Of a stretch of DNA of 64,000 nt, positions 8,089-16,553 are shown in pieces. The translations under genes were made by a program, and so were the position numbers. Position 1 is the stretch's first letter; each line of letters begins with the position of its first letter. The DNA is from Acetobacteraceae bacterium (GTDB lineage: Bacteria; Pseudomonadota; Alphaproteobacteria; Acetobacterales; Acetobacteraceae): NCBI GenBank assembly GCA_030041375.1, contig JASHOA010000060.1:124001-188000 (forward strand). Direction: 5' to 3'. The notes beneath the pieces were generated by a model that was given only the letters and a program-made list of their open reading frames with translations, did no database searches and was not told the origin of the DNA.

Positions 8089-8910
8089 ATGCGGGAGGAA
8101 AGCGGGGTTCTCGCCGTCCAGCGGGTCAGCGTTTCGCTTTCCGGTCGCCGCATTCTGGACGAGGTCGATTTCGCGCTGCATGGCGGGGCGTTCTGCGGTC
8201 TCATTGGCGCCAACGGCTCCGGTAAGACGACTCTGCTTCGCACCATCCTCGGCTTCGTAACGCCGACCAGCGGCAGGGTCGTGATCGACGGCGGACGTCG
8301 CCTGGCGCAGATTGGCTACGTGCCGCAAAAAATTGTCCTCGACCCCGCCATTCCGATGCGCACGCGGGACCTCGTTGGACTCGGGCTCGACGGCCATCGC
8401 CTGGGACTCCCTCTTGCCGCAAGAGCGCGCCGGAGGCTGGTGGATGCGATGCTCGAAGCCGTCGGCGCGACTTCGTTTGCCGAGCAACGGGTGGGCGAAC
8501 TCTCCGGTGGCGAGCAGCAACGAGCTTTGATCGCACACGCCTTGATCCGCCGCCCCCGCCTGCTTCTGCTGGACGAACCGCTGGCCAATCTCGATATCAG
8601 GAGTATCGCCGCCACGGTATCGCTGCTGCGCCGCCTTGCGCTCGAGTACCGAATGACCGTGCTCCTCTCGACGCACGACATGAACCCGCTGCTTCCGGCC
8701 ATGGACTGCATTGTTTACCTCGCAAACGGGCGGGCTGCCACCGGCCGCACGGAGGATGTGGTTCGCGGCGAAGTGCTCAGCAGGCTTTTTGGCGAGCATG
8801 TCGATGTCATCCGCGTGCATGGCCGAATCCTGGTCATCGCCGCCGGCGCCGGGAATGGCGCCAGTACGGATATCGAGCGCAATCCTGAGCACGTCGTCCA
8901 GGTGCCCTGA
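8089..8910 (+). CDS. znuC: Metal ABC transporter ATP-binding protein
   Basis: A 273-residue ATPase starting 7 bp after the binding-protein gene. Walker A is GANGSGKT (about residues 40-47), the signature is LSGGEQQR, Walker B is RLLLLDEP, and the switch His lies in STHDM. Length and motif order fit ZnuC/MntB-type ATPases that energise metal import through two membrane subunits. A C-terminal extension of about 40 residues after the core is poorly conserved in type. The tight spacing to genes on both sides indicates one transcript. Confidence 0.88.
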   Translation: MREESGVLAVQRVSVSLSGRRILDEVDFALHGGAFCGLIGANGSGKTTLLRTILGFVTPTSGRVVIDGGRRLAQIGYVPQKIVLDPAIPMRTRDLVGLGLDGHRLGLPLAARARRRLVDAMLEAVGATSFAEQRVGELSGGEQQRALIAHALIRRPRLLLLDEPLANLDIRSIAATVSLLRRLALEYRMTVLLSTHDMNPLLPAMDCIVYLANGRAATGRTEDVVRGEVLSRLFGEHVDVIRVHGRILVIAAGAGNGASTDIERNPEHVVQVP

Positions 8911-8915
8911 CCGGC

Positions 8916-9827
8916 ATGAGTTCTCTCCTCTCCGCGCTGTTCGAGCCCGGCTGGAACTCCAGCGAACCGGTCCTTACGGCCGTCGTGATCGGCGGGGGAG
9001 CCGCAGTCGTCTCCGGGGTCGTCGGCGTGTTGACAGTGATGCGAGGGCAGTCCTTCGCCGGGCACGCTCTGGCCGATGTCTCCAGCGCCGGAGGTGCCGC
9101 GGCTTTTCTGCTCGGATTGAACCCGCTGCTCGGGTTCCTCCTCATGGGCATCATCGCCGCGGCCGGGATGGAATCGTTCTCCGCGCATCGCATCCGTGAA
9201 CGGGACCTTGCAACCGGCGGCGTGTTGGGCGCCGGCCTCGGTCTCTCTGCTTTGCTGCTCTATCTGGACGTCACTTCGAAAAGCACTACGGGCGCTGCGA
9301 TCACGGTGATGTTCGGGTCGATGTTCGCGATGCCTCCCTCGGTCGTCCCACTCGCCCTGGCGGTCGGCACGAGTGCCATTCTCGCGATCGCGCTGCTGTA
9401 CCGCCCCTTGCTGCTCAGCTCGCTCGATCCGGCTCTCGCTCGCGTACGCGGCGTGCCGGTTCGGTTGATCGGGCTTTGCCATCTGCTCGTGGTGGCCTTT
9501 GCCGTCGCCCTCTCGGCAGTCACCGTCGGCGCAATTCTCTCAACGGCGCTGCTGATCGGCCCCGCCGCCGTGGCGCTCCGCATCGCCGGGCGGCCGGGCG
9601 GCGCCATGCTGCTGGCTGCCAGCATCGGCGTCGCCGCGACCTGGGGCGGAATCCTGATTGCGTATGACAGCTACGACTGGACCGGCGGGCATGGTTGGCC
9701 GGTGAGCTTTTGCATTGTCACGATTATCTTCCTGGCCTACCTCGCTGCCGGCTGCCCGGCGCGGGACAAGGTTCGCGCCGCAGCCCGCCCGGGCAAAGGC
9801 AGCGTGCAGGCTGCTGGCCGGGGCTGA
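8916..9827 (+). CDS. znuB: Metal ABC transporter permease, first copy
   Basis: A 303-residue integral membrane protein of the ABC-3 family. About eight hydrophobic helices are visible, starting with VVIGGGAAVVSGVVGVLTVM, followed by the MRGQSFAGHALADVSSAGG segment, which is the ABC-3 hallmark (LRRxSFxGHALxxxxLPG), and a late ILSTALLIGPAAVALRI helix. It begins 5 bp after the ATPase stop and ends 3 bp before a second permease. With two different permease genes, the transporter is probably a heterodimer in the membrane. Confidence 0.88.
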   Translation: MSSLLSALFEPGWNSSEPVLTAVVIGGGAAVVSGVVGVLTVMRGQSFAGHALADVSSAGGAAAFLLGLNPLLGFLLMGIIAAAGMESFSAHRIRERDLATGGVLGAGLGLSALLLYLDVTSKSTTGAAITVMFGSMFAMPPSVVPLALAVGTSAILAIALLYRPLLLSSLDPALARVRGVPVRLIGLCHLLVVAFAVALSAVTVGAILSTALLIGPAAVALRIAGRPGGAMLLAASIGVAATWGGILIAYDSYDWTGGHGWPVSFCIVTIIFLAYLAAGCPARDKVRAAARPGKGSVQAAGRG

Positions 9828-9830
9828 GTC

Positions 9831-10643
9831 ATGTTTGCGAGCTTCCTGGTCAATACGTGGATTGTCGCAACGATCGTCGCTGCCACCGCCGGCGTGGTCG
9901 GCTTCTTCGTCGTGCTCCGTGGCAACTCCTTCGCAGCGCATGCACTGCCGCTCGGGACCTTTCCCGGCGCCGCGGCTGCCAGCTTGCTTGGCGTCAATCC
10001 GCTGTTCGGCCTGCTCACGTTCTCCGGCCTCGGAGTGATCGGCATCAGCCAACTCGGAAAGGCCGGGCGGCCGGAAATCGCAACGGCTCTGTCCCTGGTC
10101 ATGCTGCTCGGCCTCGGTGCCTTGTTCCTCAGCATGAGCAACGAGTACTCGCAGGCAACCTATGCTCTGCTCTTCGGGGAGGTTCTCGGCGTCAGCAGTC
10201 TCGATATCGTGCCAGTGGCTGTCGTCAGTGTCGTTTCCCTGGCGCTGACGACACTCCTGTTCCGCCCGCTGTTGCTGAATGCCGTCTCGCCCGAGCTTGC
10301 AGAAGCCCGGAGTGTTCCGGCCGGCCGAACCGATATCTTGTTCCTCGGTATCCTCGCGCTCACCACGTCGGCGGCGGTCCCGGTAGTCGGGGTGCTTCTC
10401 GTGTTCAGCCTGACGATTGGCCCGCCGTCCGCCGCGCGCGCGCTGACGAACCGGCCAGTCGGGGCCATGCTGCTATCGGCAGGTCTTTCACTGCTGACGG
10501 TGTGGGCCTCGATTGCCCTTGCGTTACTATTGGGTTGGCCCGTCGGTTTCTTTGTCGGGGGCCTCGGCGCGCTCGCCTATGGCCTCGGGCGGGTCTGGAT
10601 GGAATGGGTGCGCTCCCGTCGATGCCGGGCGCTATCCGGTTGA
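9831..10643 (+). CDS. Metal ABC transporter permease, second copy
   Basis: A 270-residue ABC-3 permease, a distant paralogue of the preceding protein. It keeps the FFVVLRGNSFAAHALPLGTFPGAA hallmark (positions about 24-47) and the GVLLVFSLTIGPPSAAR helix. About eight hydrophobic segments are visible. It starts 3 bp after the first permease. The 3' end overlaps the convergent zur-like gene by 67 bp. Confidence 0.86.
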   Translation: MFASFLVNTWIVATIVAATAGVVGFFVVLRGNSFAAHALPLGTFPGAAAASLLGVNPLFGLLTFSGLGVIGISQLGKAGRPEIATALSLVMLLGLGALFLSMSNEYSQATYALLFGEVLGVSSLDIVPVAVVSVVSLALTTLLFRPLLLNAVSPELAEARSVPAGRTDILFLGILALTTSAAVPVVGVLLVFSLTIGPPSAARALTNRPVGAMLLSAGLSLLTVWASIALALLLGWPVGFFVGGLGALAYGLGRVWMEWVRSRRCRALSG

Positions 10644-11152
10644 TATGGAAGGCGGGTCTTCGAGGACGGGCGCGCGCAGGTGGCGCATGTGCCATTGATC
10701 TCGACCATCGCCCCGGCGGGTTGAAACCCCGCACGTTGTGCTGCGCGCTCGAGAGCTTTCTCGATGGCTGGGTCTTCGATCTCGTTGACGCTGCCGCATT
10801 GACCGCAAATGAGAAACTGCACCGCCCGGTGGAAATGATCGGCCTGAGTACAGGGGATGAACGCATTCATCCGTTCGATCTTGTGGATGAAGCGCTGCTC
10901 CATCAGGAAGTCGAGCGCGCGATAAATCGTTGGCGGGACCGCGTTCCTGTGGGTCGCCTTGAGACGATCGAGGAGCTGGTAAGCGGTTGAGGGACCCCCG
11001 GTCTCCAGAATCAGCCCCAGTACGCGGCGACGAAGGTCGGTCAGCTTGACTCCCTGCCGCGAGCAGGCTTCTGCCGCGGCTTCCAACTGCCGCTCGATTG
11101 CGTGGTGCTTATTCTGCTTCATCAGAAAATCCCGGCCTTGGATTCTTACCAC
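10577..11152 (-). CDS. zur: Fur-family zinc uptake regulator
   Basis: A 191-residue Fur/Zur protein. The winged-helix half holds GVKLTDLRRRVLGLI and PTIYRALDFLMEQRFIHKIE. The metal half holds CTQADHFHRAVQFLICGQCG (one CxxC) and a second CxxC in CATCAR, the structural zinc pair. Starts at 11152 (MVRIQ) or 11122 (MKQNKHHAIE) are both possible; the second fits the family's usual start better. About 35 residues of tail after the last CxxC overlap the convergent permease gene. It probably represses the adjacent metal-uptake operon when zinc is plentiful. Confidence 0.88.
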   Translation of the reverse strand: MVRIQGRDFLMKQNKHHAIERQLEAAAEACSRQGVKLTDLRRRVLGLILETGGPSTAYQLLDRLKATHRNAVPPTIYRALDFLMEQRFIHKIERMNAFIPCTQADHFHRAVQFLICGQCGSVNEIEDPAIEKALERAAQRAGFQPAGAMVEINGTCATCARPSSKTRLPYQPDSARHRRERTHSIQTRPRP

Positions 11153-11221
11153 TATAATGGAGCATCATTCCGCGCTTTGCCACGGCTGCCATGCAAACGG
11201 GGTGCACCTTTCCTCGCCCGC

Positions 11222-11251
11222 CGACGATTCCGCCTCGGGCGATCGCGGGCT
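11222..11251. repeat. 50-bp palindrome, half copy
   Basis: Only the half reading CGACGATTCCGCCTCGGGCG followed by ATCGCGGGCT is present, in the gap between zur and the amidase gene. Confidence 0.75.
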
Positions 11252-11361
11252 AAGATCAGCATGATCATGGCGGCAGTGGCGGGCCGGCGAAGCAGCAGCA
11301 ACAGAGCGGCGCCGAGGCGGAGCCGGCGCTTTTACTCCTGACCCGGAAAAGCAGAGGCCCT

Positions 11362-12204
11362 CTACCCCGCCATGCGCTGAGCTCGATCGGCAGCAAAATA
11401 AGCGTCGACGGCACGCTCCATCGCCTGTGCGATCAGAGTGCGGTGCGCCGGCGTGCGGAGTTGTGCTTCGTCAGTGCGGTTGGACATGAACCCCATCTCC
11501 ACCAGCACGCTCGGAATATTCGCGGATTCCAGCACGACGAAGTTGGCATGTCGTGCCGGGTTGACGAGAAGCTCCACCGAGCGGCCGAGAGAGGTGACCA
11601 CATCGTTCTGGAGATGCGCCGAATCGAGGCGCGTCTCCTGGTCCACGAGGCCGGCCAGGATCTCGGCCACGGCCGGGGACACCTTGCGAAATCGCCGATC
11701 GGTGATGAACCGGTCGGCACTGTTCTCGCTCGCGGCGATGGCTGCTGCCTGTGGGTCCGAGGCCGCTGTCGAAAGCCGATAAACGCTCGCGCCACGGATT
11801 GAATGGTCGCGGATCGAATCCGCGTGCATCGATACGAAGAGATGCGCCCGCTTCTGCTGCGCCATCTCGACTCGCGTCTCAAGCGGGATGAACACGTCCT
11901 GCCAGCGCGTCATCGCCACCTGGTAGCGCCCGCTCGCCTCGAGCCGGTTCTTGAGGTCGTAAGCGGCGAGCAGGGCGATGTGTTTCTCATAGGTGCCGGC
12001 GACGCCGATGGCGCCGGGATCGCGCCCGCCATGCCCGGGGTCGAGCATGACGAGGGGCGGAATCCGATCGGCTGGCGGGATGGGCGGCAGTGGAAGGCCG
12101 GCACGGCGCGCGGCGGCACGAGCCAGCGCCGGAAGCATCATCGGCGGCAGAAGGAAGCTCGCCGCCAGCCCGTGACCAAGAAGCAAGCGCCGTTCGATGG
12201 TCAT
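11362..12204 (-). CDS. N-acetylmuramoyl-L-alanine amidase (AmiA/B/C type)
   Basis: A 280-residue Amidase_3 enzyme that cuts the bond between MurNAc and the stem peptide in peptidoglycan. An ERRLLLG start and hydrophobic stretch suggest Tat-type export. The zinc and catalytic motifs are clear: LDPGHGGRDPGA (His ligand), the Glu in TYEKHIAL, SMHADS (His ligand) and VLVEMGFMSN with the catalytic Glu. There is no extra N-terminal AMIN or C-terminal binding domain, so it is a minimal amidase. It is transcribed alone and separated from its neighbours by repeat-containing gaps. Confidence 0.9.
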   Translation of the reverse strand: MTIERRLLLGHGLAASFLLPPMMLPALARAAARRAGLPLPPIPPADRIPPLVMLDPGHGGRDPGAIGVAGTYEKHIALLAAYDLKNRLEASGRYQVAMTRWQDVFIPLETRVEMAQQKRAHLFVSMHADSIRDHSIRGASVYRLSTAASDPQAAAIAASENSADRFITDRRFRKVSPAVAEILAGLVDQETRLDSAHLQNDVVTSLGRSVELLVNPARHANFVVLESANIPSVLVEMGFMSNRTDEAQLRTPAHRTLIAQAMERAVDAYFAADRAQRMAG

Positions 12205-12383
12205 GCGTCGTTCTTAACGCAATATCTCCGGAACAGCACCTTAAATTTTGATAACTCGGGCGTGAGAGGTGCTTCGGAATTCCGGCGCCCCCTCTCTCGC
12301 CGGCAATGACGCCCAGGTCTACCCGTGACCGCGCACTAGGTGTCTCGATTCTGAGAAAGCATCAGTATTTCGTGGGTGCGGCG

Positions 12384-12418
12384 AGGCGGAATCGTCGGAG
12401 GGCGTGAATCGCGGGCTC
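12384..12418. repeat. 50-bp palindrome, half copy in composite repeat
   Basis: The sequence GAGGCGGAATCGTCGGAGGG ending in GAATCGCGGGCT is the reverse complement of the palindrome's first part. It is joined to the hairpin at 12432-12469 by the same short linker as at 6546-6558, in the opposite orientation. Confidence 0.8.
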
Positions 12419-12431
12419 GAATAAAGCGCGA

Positions 12432-12469
12432 GACCCCTGTCGGGCTGCACAGTCAGCCCGGCAGGGGTC
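12432..12469. repeat. Hairpin of the dispersed repeat family
   Basis: GACCCCTGTCGGGCTG pairs with CAGCCCGGCAGGGGTC around the loop CACAGT. It supplies the stop codon of the neighbouring regulator gene. Confidence 0.8.
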
Positions 12470-13319
12470 CAGGCTCCGAAATCGACAAGCTGTCTGACTG
12501 CGGTGCGCCATCGAACGTCTGGACCTCCCTGGCCGCCTGTGGCCCCCCTCCGTCGCGGGGATCTTTCCCAGCGAGCTCTTGAGGATCCGCTGCGCGCAGC
12601 CAGTAGGAGACGCGCGATTCGGTCTGGAGACGCACGGTTTCCGGAGTCCCAATCGAGAGTTTCTGGCGCAACCGACGCACCAGGCGCCTGAGAGAGAGAC
12701 GGTGGCACCTTCCGTCCTCTCCCCAAACGCGCGCCTCGATAGCGCGGAAGGAAAGCGCCGCGCCATTGCCTTCTGCCAGTACCCAGAGTGTCCGATATTC
12801 CAGGCTGGTTAGCCGTATCTCGCGCCGCCCCTGGCAGACGCGGGATCTTACCAGATCGAACTGCAGCCCCCCGGGACCTCGCGGCGGCGTGGCACCCCGG
12901 CGCAGGCAGCCGAGGTGCAAGAGCCGCCTGATCCGGATGCGGAGGTCCGATGCGTTGAACGGAGTGGCAAGGCAGTCATCGACATCCTGTTCCAATACCT
13001 CCGCGATTGCCGCCGCATCGCTATTTTCGGCCAGAGCAAACAAAGGCGCGGCGCTTGCCTCACGGCACGCCCGCACCAAGGTGGGCCAGCCGGTGCGCCG
13101 TGGATCGAGCGAGAGGAGAACAATATCATGCCGCTTCTCGACCAGAATCGTTCCGGCCGAGTCGAGATCACGAACCCCCGTGACCGCCCAGCCAGAGGCT
13201 GCCAGGGAGCGCTGGATATACCGCAGGCTCTCGGCGTCGCTGTCGATGACCAGCACCGCGGCATGGCCGGTGAGGGCGGTCTGGTGCCAAGAGGACTCGC
13301 CCATGACGGACGCTGGCAT
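12453..13319 (-). CDS. KdpE-like regulator with degenerate receiver domain
   Basis: A 288-residue OmpR/KdpE-type protein: receiver fold at residues 20-135 and winged-helix DNA-binding domain at about 150-245. The receiver looks inactive: the phospho-acceptor Asp is Ser70 (IVLLSLDP), the conserved Ser/Thr is Ala97 (FALAEN) and the conserved Lys is Thr119 (CLATPF). One of the N-terminal acidic pair is also lost (VIDSD). The gene begins 27 bp after kdpC and is the last gene of the kdp operon; no kdpD histidine kinase is visible. A tail of about 45 residues runs into a repeat hairpin that supplies the stop codon. It may control kdp without phosphorylation. Confidence 0.82.
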   Translation of the reverse strand: MPASVMGESSWHQTALTGHAAVLVIDSDAESLRYIQRSLAASGWAVTGVRDLDSAGTILVEKRHDIVLLSLDPRRTGWPTLVRACREASAAPLFALAENSDAAAIAEVLEQDVDDCLATPFNASDLRIRIRRLLHLGCLRRGATPPRGPGGLQFDLVRSRVCQGRREIRLTSLEYRTLWVLAEGNGAALSFRAIEARVWGEDGRCHRLSLRRLVRRLRQKLSIGTPETVRLQTESRVSYWLRAADPQELAGKDPRDGGGPQAAREVQTFDGAPQSDSLSISEPGPLPG

Positions 13320-13346
13320 GGCTCCTCCTCTCTGCCCGTCCTTACG

Positions 13347-14363
13347 TCACGGCGGGGCGCCGTAGCGGTTCCGGAGAGCCAGGTTCATCTCCAGCACGTT
13401 GATGATCGGCCCGCCGAATAGCCCGCCGCCAGGGCTGACGGTACGCGACTGCAGCATGGCCTGGATCTGGCTCTTGATCTCCACCGGATTGCGCTTGAGG
13501 TCCTTGGCCCAGGCGTTGGCAACGCGGTTGAGCTGAAATTCCGCGTTGTCGAGCGTGATGTCGGGATCGAGCCCCGAGGCGGACGCTGTCACGTAATCCC
13601 CCGGTATCTCCGCCAGCGGCGCATCGGGATGATCCTGGCGCCACATGTCGAAGAAGTCCGCCCGGATATCCGCGCAGTCAGCGGCCGGCGCGATCGTTGT
13701 CACGGGCTTGCCGCCGGCGCCCGGCTCTGTCACCGAGCAAGGAAAAGTCCCCGGATGGTCCTTCGAGAAATGCTCAAAGAAGACCACTGCGAGATCGCTC
13801 GCTTGCGGGCGGGGCGTGCCGGGATTTTCCTTCACGAACTGAGCGACAATGTCAGGATGCGCCTTCGACCATCCATCCACATAGCTCGCATGCGAAGGGT
13901 CGGCAGTAACCCACCCTTGCGCCAGTTCATTGTGAGCGTCCGCCCATTGCGCGACGATACCAGGCTTGCCTTCGAATCGATCGGCGTCGAACCAGGCGTT
14001 GATATCCGGCCATACCGGCTGGCCCTTCTTCGGGCCGGCGCTGTAAGTCGCGACGGGACCGATCATGGTCGCGGCCCGGTTGCGCAGCGCGTAGTTGGAA
14101 ACCGAGAGTGCCGAGGAGGTTCCGGCGGTCGCATCGTACGACGCCGCCGAGGGGCGCGGCCAGAAATACTCGTCCAGTGTGAAGGGCTGGGCGATCAGCG
14201 CCGAACCGACGGGCTTGCCGCCTGGCCCCTTCAGAATGCTGCCATTGGCCTGGAATGGAAAGAAGGTCTGGCCAACCCCCCATAACACCAATGGATAGAT
14301 TCCACACGTGAGTACGACACTGAAAAGCAGCAACCAGAGGCTTTTCGAAGCGGAGCGCAGCAT
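13347..14363 (-). CDS. kdpC: Potassium-transporting ATPase subunit C, enlarged
   Basis: A 338-residue KdpC; typical members have about 190-200. The N-terminal membrane anchor and FPFQANGSI/GSALIAQPF blocks, the SVSNYALRN region and the C-terminal VTASASGLDPDI and INVLEMNLAL blocks are all conserved. An insertion of about 150 residues (roughly 100-250) separates them; it contains Trp- and Asp-rich repeats such as WPDINAWFDADRF, KAHPDIVAQFVKENP and FFDMWRQDHPDAP. It reads in frame throughout, so it is a true extended form and not a fusion artefact. KdpC is the chaperone-like subunit of the KdpFABC pump. It lies 24 bp after kdpB. Confidence 0.9.
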   Translation of the reverse strand: MLRSASKSLWLLLFSVVLTCGIYPLVLWGVGQTFFPFQANGSILKGPGGKPVGSALIAQPFTLDEYFWPRPSAASYDATAGTSSALSVSNYALRNRAATMIGPVATYSAGPKKGQPVWPDINAWFDADRFEGKPGIVAQWADAHNELAQGWVTADPSHASYVDGWSKAHPDIVAQFVKENPGTPRPQASDLAVVFFEHFSKDHPGTFPCSVTEPGAGGKPVTTIAPAADCADIRADFFDMWRQDHPDAPLAEIPGDYVTASASGLDPDITLDNAEFQLNRVANAWAKDLKRNPVEIKSQIQAMLQSRTVSPGGGLFGGPIINVLEMNLALRNRYGAPP

Positions 14364-14387
14364 CGCGCATCTCCTCTCTTGATTCGC

Positions 14388-16517
14388 TCAGGCGACGAGG
14401 TGCAGCGCCACCAGGATCACGTCGATCAGCTTGATGCCGATGAACGGAGCGATGACGCCGCCGAGCCCCCAGACCACGAGGTTCCGGCGCAGCAACGCGT
14501 CGGCCCCGATCGGTCGATAGCGCACACCCTTGAGCGCAACCGGAATAAGCAGCGGAATGATGATGGCGTTGAAGATGACCGCTGAGAGAATGGCCGAAGT
14601 CGGCGAGTGCAGATCCATGATGTCGAGAACTTTGAGCCAGGGCAGAGTTCCGGCAAACAGGGCCGGCACTATTGCAAAATACTTAGCGATGTCGTTGGCG
14701 ATCGAGAAGGTCGTCAGCGCGCCCCGCGTCATCAGCAACTGCTTGCCGATCTCGACTACCTCGATCAGCTTGGTCGGGTCGCTGTCCAGATCGACCATGT
14801 TGCCCGCTTCCTTGGCGGCCTCCGTCCCGGCATTCATGGCGAGACCGACATCCGCCTGTGCGAGTGCCGGTGCGTCGTTTGTGCCATCGCCCATCATGGC
14901 GACGAGCTTGCCTTCCGCCTGCTCCTTTCGCAGGAAAGAGAGCTTTGTCTCCGGCGTCGCCTCGGCGAGGAAATCGTCCACACCCACGCGCCTGGCGATC
15001 GTTTCGGCCGTCAACCGGTTGTCGCCCGTCACCATCACCGTGTGGAGCCCCATCTGCCGCAGCTGCACGATGCGCGCGGCGATGTTGGGCTTGAGCATGT
15101 CCTCCATGACCACGACGCCGAGGGCCCGTGCTCCATCCGCTACCAGGAGTGGTGTCGCCCCCGCTTCCCCCGCTTTGGCGACCAGTGCATGGATCCTGGC
15201 CGGCGGTGTCCCTCCGAGTGTCTGGAGGCGGGCGATGATGGCGTCGGGCGCGCCCTTGCGGATCCGCCGCCCGTCCGGCAGATCGATCCCGCTCATCCGC
15301 GTCTCGGCGCTGAAGGGTACGAATGTCGCATTCCCGGGGGCCGCGATCTCATTCTGCGGCACACCCGCACCGAGGACGGCTTTGACAATGTTCTGGCCCT
15401 CGGGAGTGAGATCGGCCGCCGAGGCGAGCGCGGCCCGCACCTGCAGCTCATGCATTGTCACCCCGTCGAGCGGCAGGAACTCCGATGCATGGCGGGCGCC
15501 AAGCGTAATCGTGCCGGTCTTGTCGAGGAGGACGGTGTCGATATCACCGGCGGTCTCGACCGCACGCCCGCTCTTGGTGATGATATTGGCGCGCAACGCC
15601 CGGTCCATCCCGGCGATACCGATGGCTGCCAGCAGCGCACCGATCGTCGTCGGGATCAGGCAGACCAGCAAGGCGACGAGCGTCGGCACGTTGGTGCCGA
15701 GGCTCTGAAGCGGTGTGCTGAGCCCGAGATAGGAGGCCATGTATTGCTCGGCCATGAAAGCCATCGGCCAGAGCGGCACGACCACGATCAGGAAAATCAA
15801 GCTGAACGCCGTCAGCACGAGGGTCAGCGCAATCTCGTTTGGTGTGCGCTGCCGCACCGCCCCCTCGACGAGCGCAATCATCCGGTCGAGAAAGGATTCT
15901 CCGAAGCCGGCGACGATGCGCACGACGATGCGGTCCGAGAGTACGGTGGTGCCGCCGGTCACGCCCGAGCGATCGCCGCCAGCCTCACGGATCACCGGTG
16001 CGGACTCGCCAGTGATCGCCGACTCATCGACCGAGGCCATGCCATCGATCACCTCGCCGTCACCAGGGATCACTTCGCCTGCGGTGACGACAGCGAGATC
16101 GCCCGGCTTGAGATCGATTGAACAGACCACCTCCGTGCCGCCCTCGGGCAGCAGGCGGTTGGCCGGCGTGGCAACGCGGGTGCTGCGCAGCGAAGCCGCC
16201 TGGGCGCGGCCGCGCGCCTCGGCGAACGCCGTGGCAAAATTGGCGAACAGCACCGTGAGCCAGAGCCAGAAATCGAGCGCCACGGAATAGCCAAGTGGGA
16301 AAGGCCCTTTCGTCGCACCCAGCCAGGCCCGCAGAATGAACGCGAGTGTCAGCGCCGCGCCCACCTCGACCACGAACATGACCGGATTTTGCCACTGGAT
16401 GTCCGGCCTCAGCATGACGAAGGCCTGCTTCAGTGCGGGGAGCACGAGATCGGACCCGAACAGCTTCCGCTGTGACGCACCCTTTTCCCGCTCGACGACG
16501 CTTACGCTAACGTCCAT
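14388..16517 (-). CDS. kdpB: Potassium-transporting P-type ATPase subunit B
   Basis: A 709-residue P-type ATPase, somewhat longer than the roughly 680 residues usual for the family. The phosphorylation motif DKTGTIT has Asp332. The actuator-domain TGES is at residues 169-172, with Ser172 matching the serine that is phosphorylated to inhibit E. coli KdpB. GDGTNDAPAL and the KdpB-specific PTTIGALLAAIGIAGM helix are present. It hydrolyses ATP to drive high-affinity K+ uptake through KdpA. It is the second large gene of the operon, 36 bp after kdpA. Confidence 0.96.
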   Translation of the reverse strand: MDVSVSVVEREKGASQRKLFGSDLVLPALKQAFVMLRPDIQWQNPVMFVVEVGAALTLAFILRAWLGATKGPFPLGYSVALDFWLWLTVLFANFATAFAEARGRAQAASLRSTRVATPANRLLPEGGTEVVCSIDLKPGDLAVVTAGEVIPGDGEVIDGMASVDESAITGESAPVIREAGGDRSGVTGGTTVLSDRIVVRIVAGFGESFLDRMIALVEGAVRQRTPNEIALTLVLTAFSLIFLIVVVPLWPMAFMAEQYMASYLGLSTPLQSLGTNVPTLVALLVCLIPTTIGALLAAIGIAGMDRALRANIITKSGRAVETAGDIDTVLLDKTGTITLGARHASEFLPLDGVTMHELQVRAALASAADLTPEGQNIVKAVLGAGVPQNEIAAPGNATFVPFSAETRMSGIDLPDGRRIRKGAPDAIIARLQTLGGTPPARIHALVAKAGEAGATPLLVADGARALGVVVMEDMLKPNIAARIVQLRQMGLHTVMVTGDNRLTAETIARRVGVDDFLAEATPETKLSFLRKEQAEGKLVAMMGDGTNDAPALAQADVGLAMNAGTEAAKEAGNMVDLDSDPTKLIEVVEIGKQLLMTRGALTTFSIANDIAKYFAIVPALFAGTLPWLKVLDIMDLHSPTSAILSAVIFNAIIIPLLIPVALKGVRYRPIGADALLRRNLVVWGLGGVIAPFIGIKLIDVILVALHLVA

Positions 16518-16553
16518 GGTCAGGCTCCGGTGAGAGAGGAGAGGCCGCTGCGC

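Noticed and set aside
14607-16121. A 504-codon plus-strand frame opposite kdpB
   Set aside because: Antisense shadow of an unmistakable P-type ATPase gene; product has no domain.
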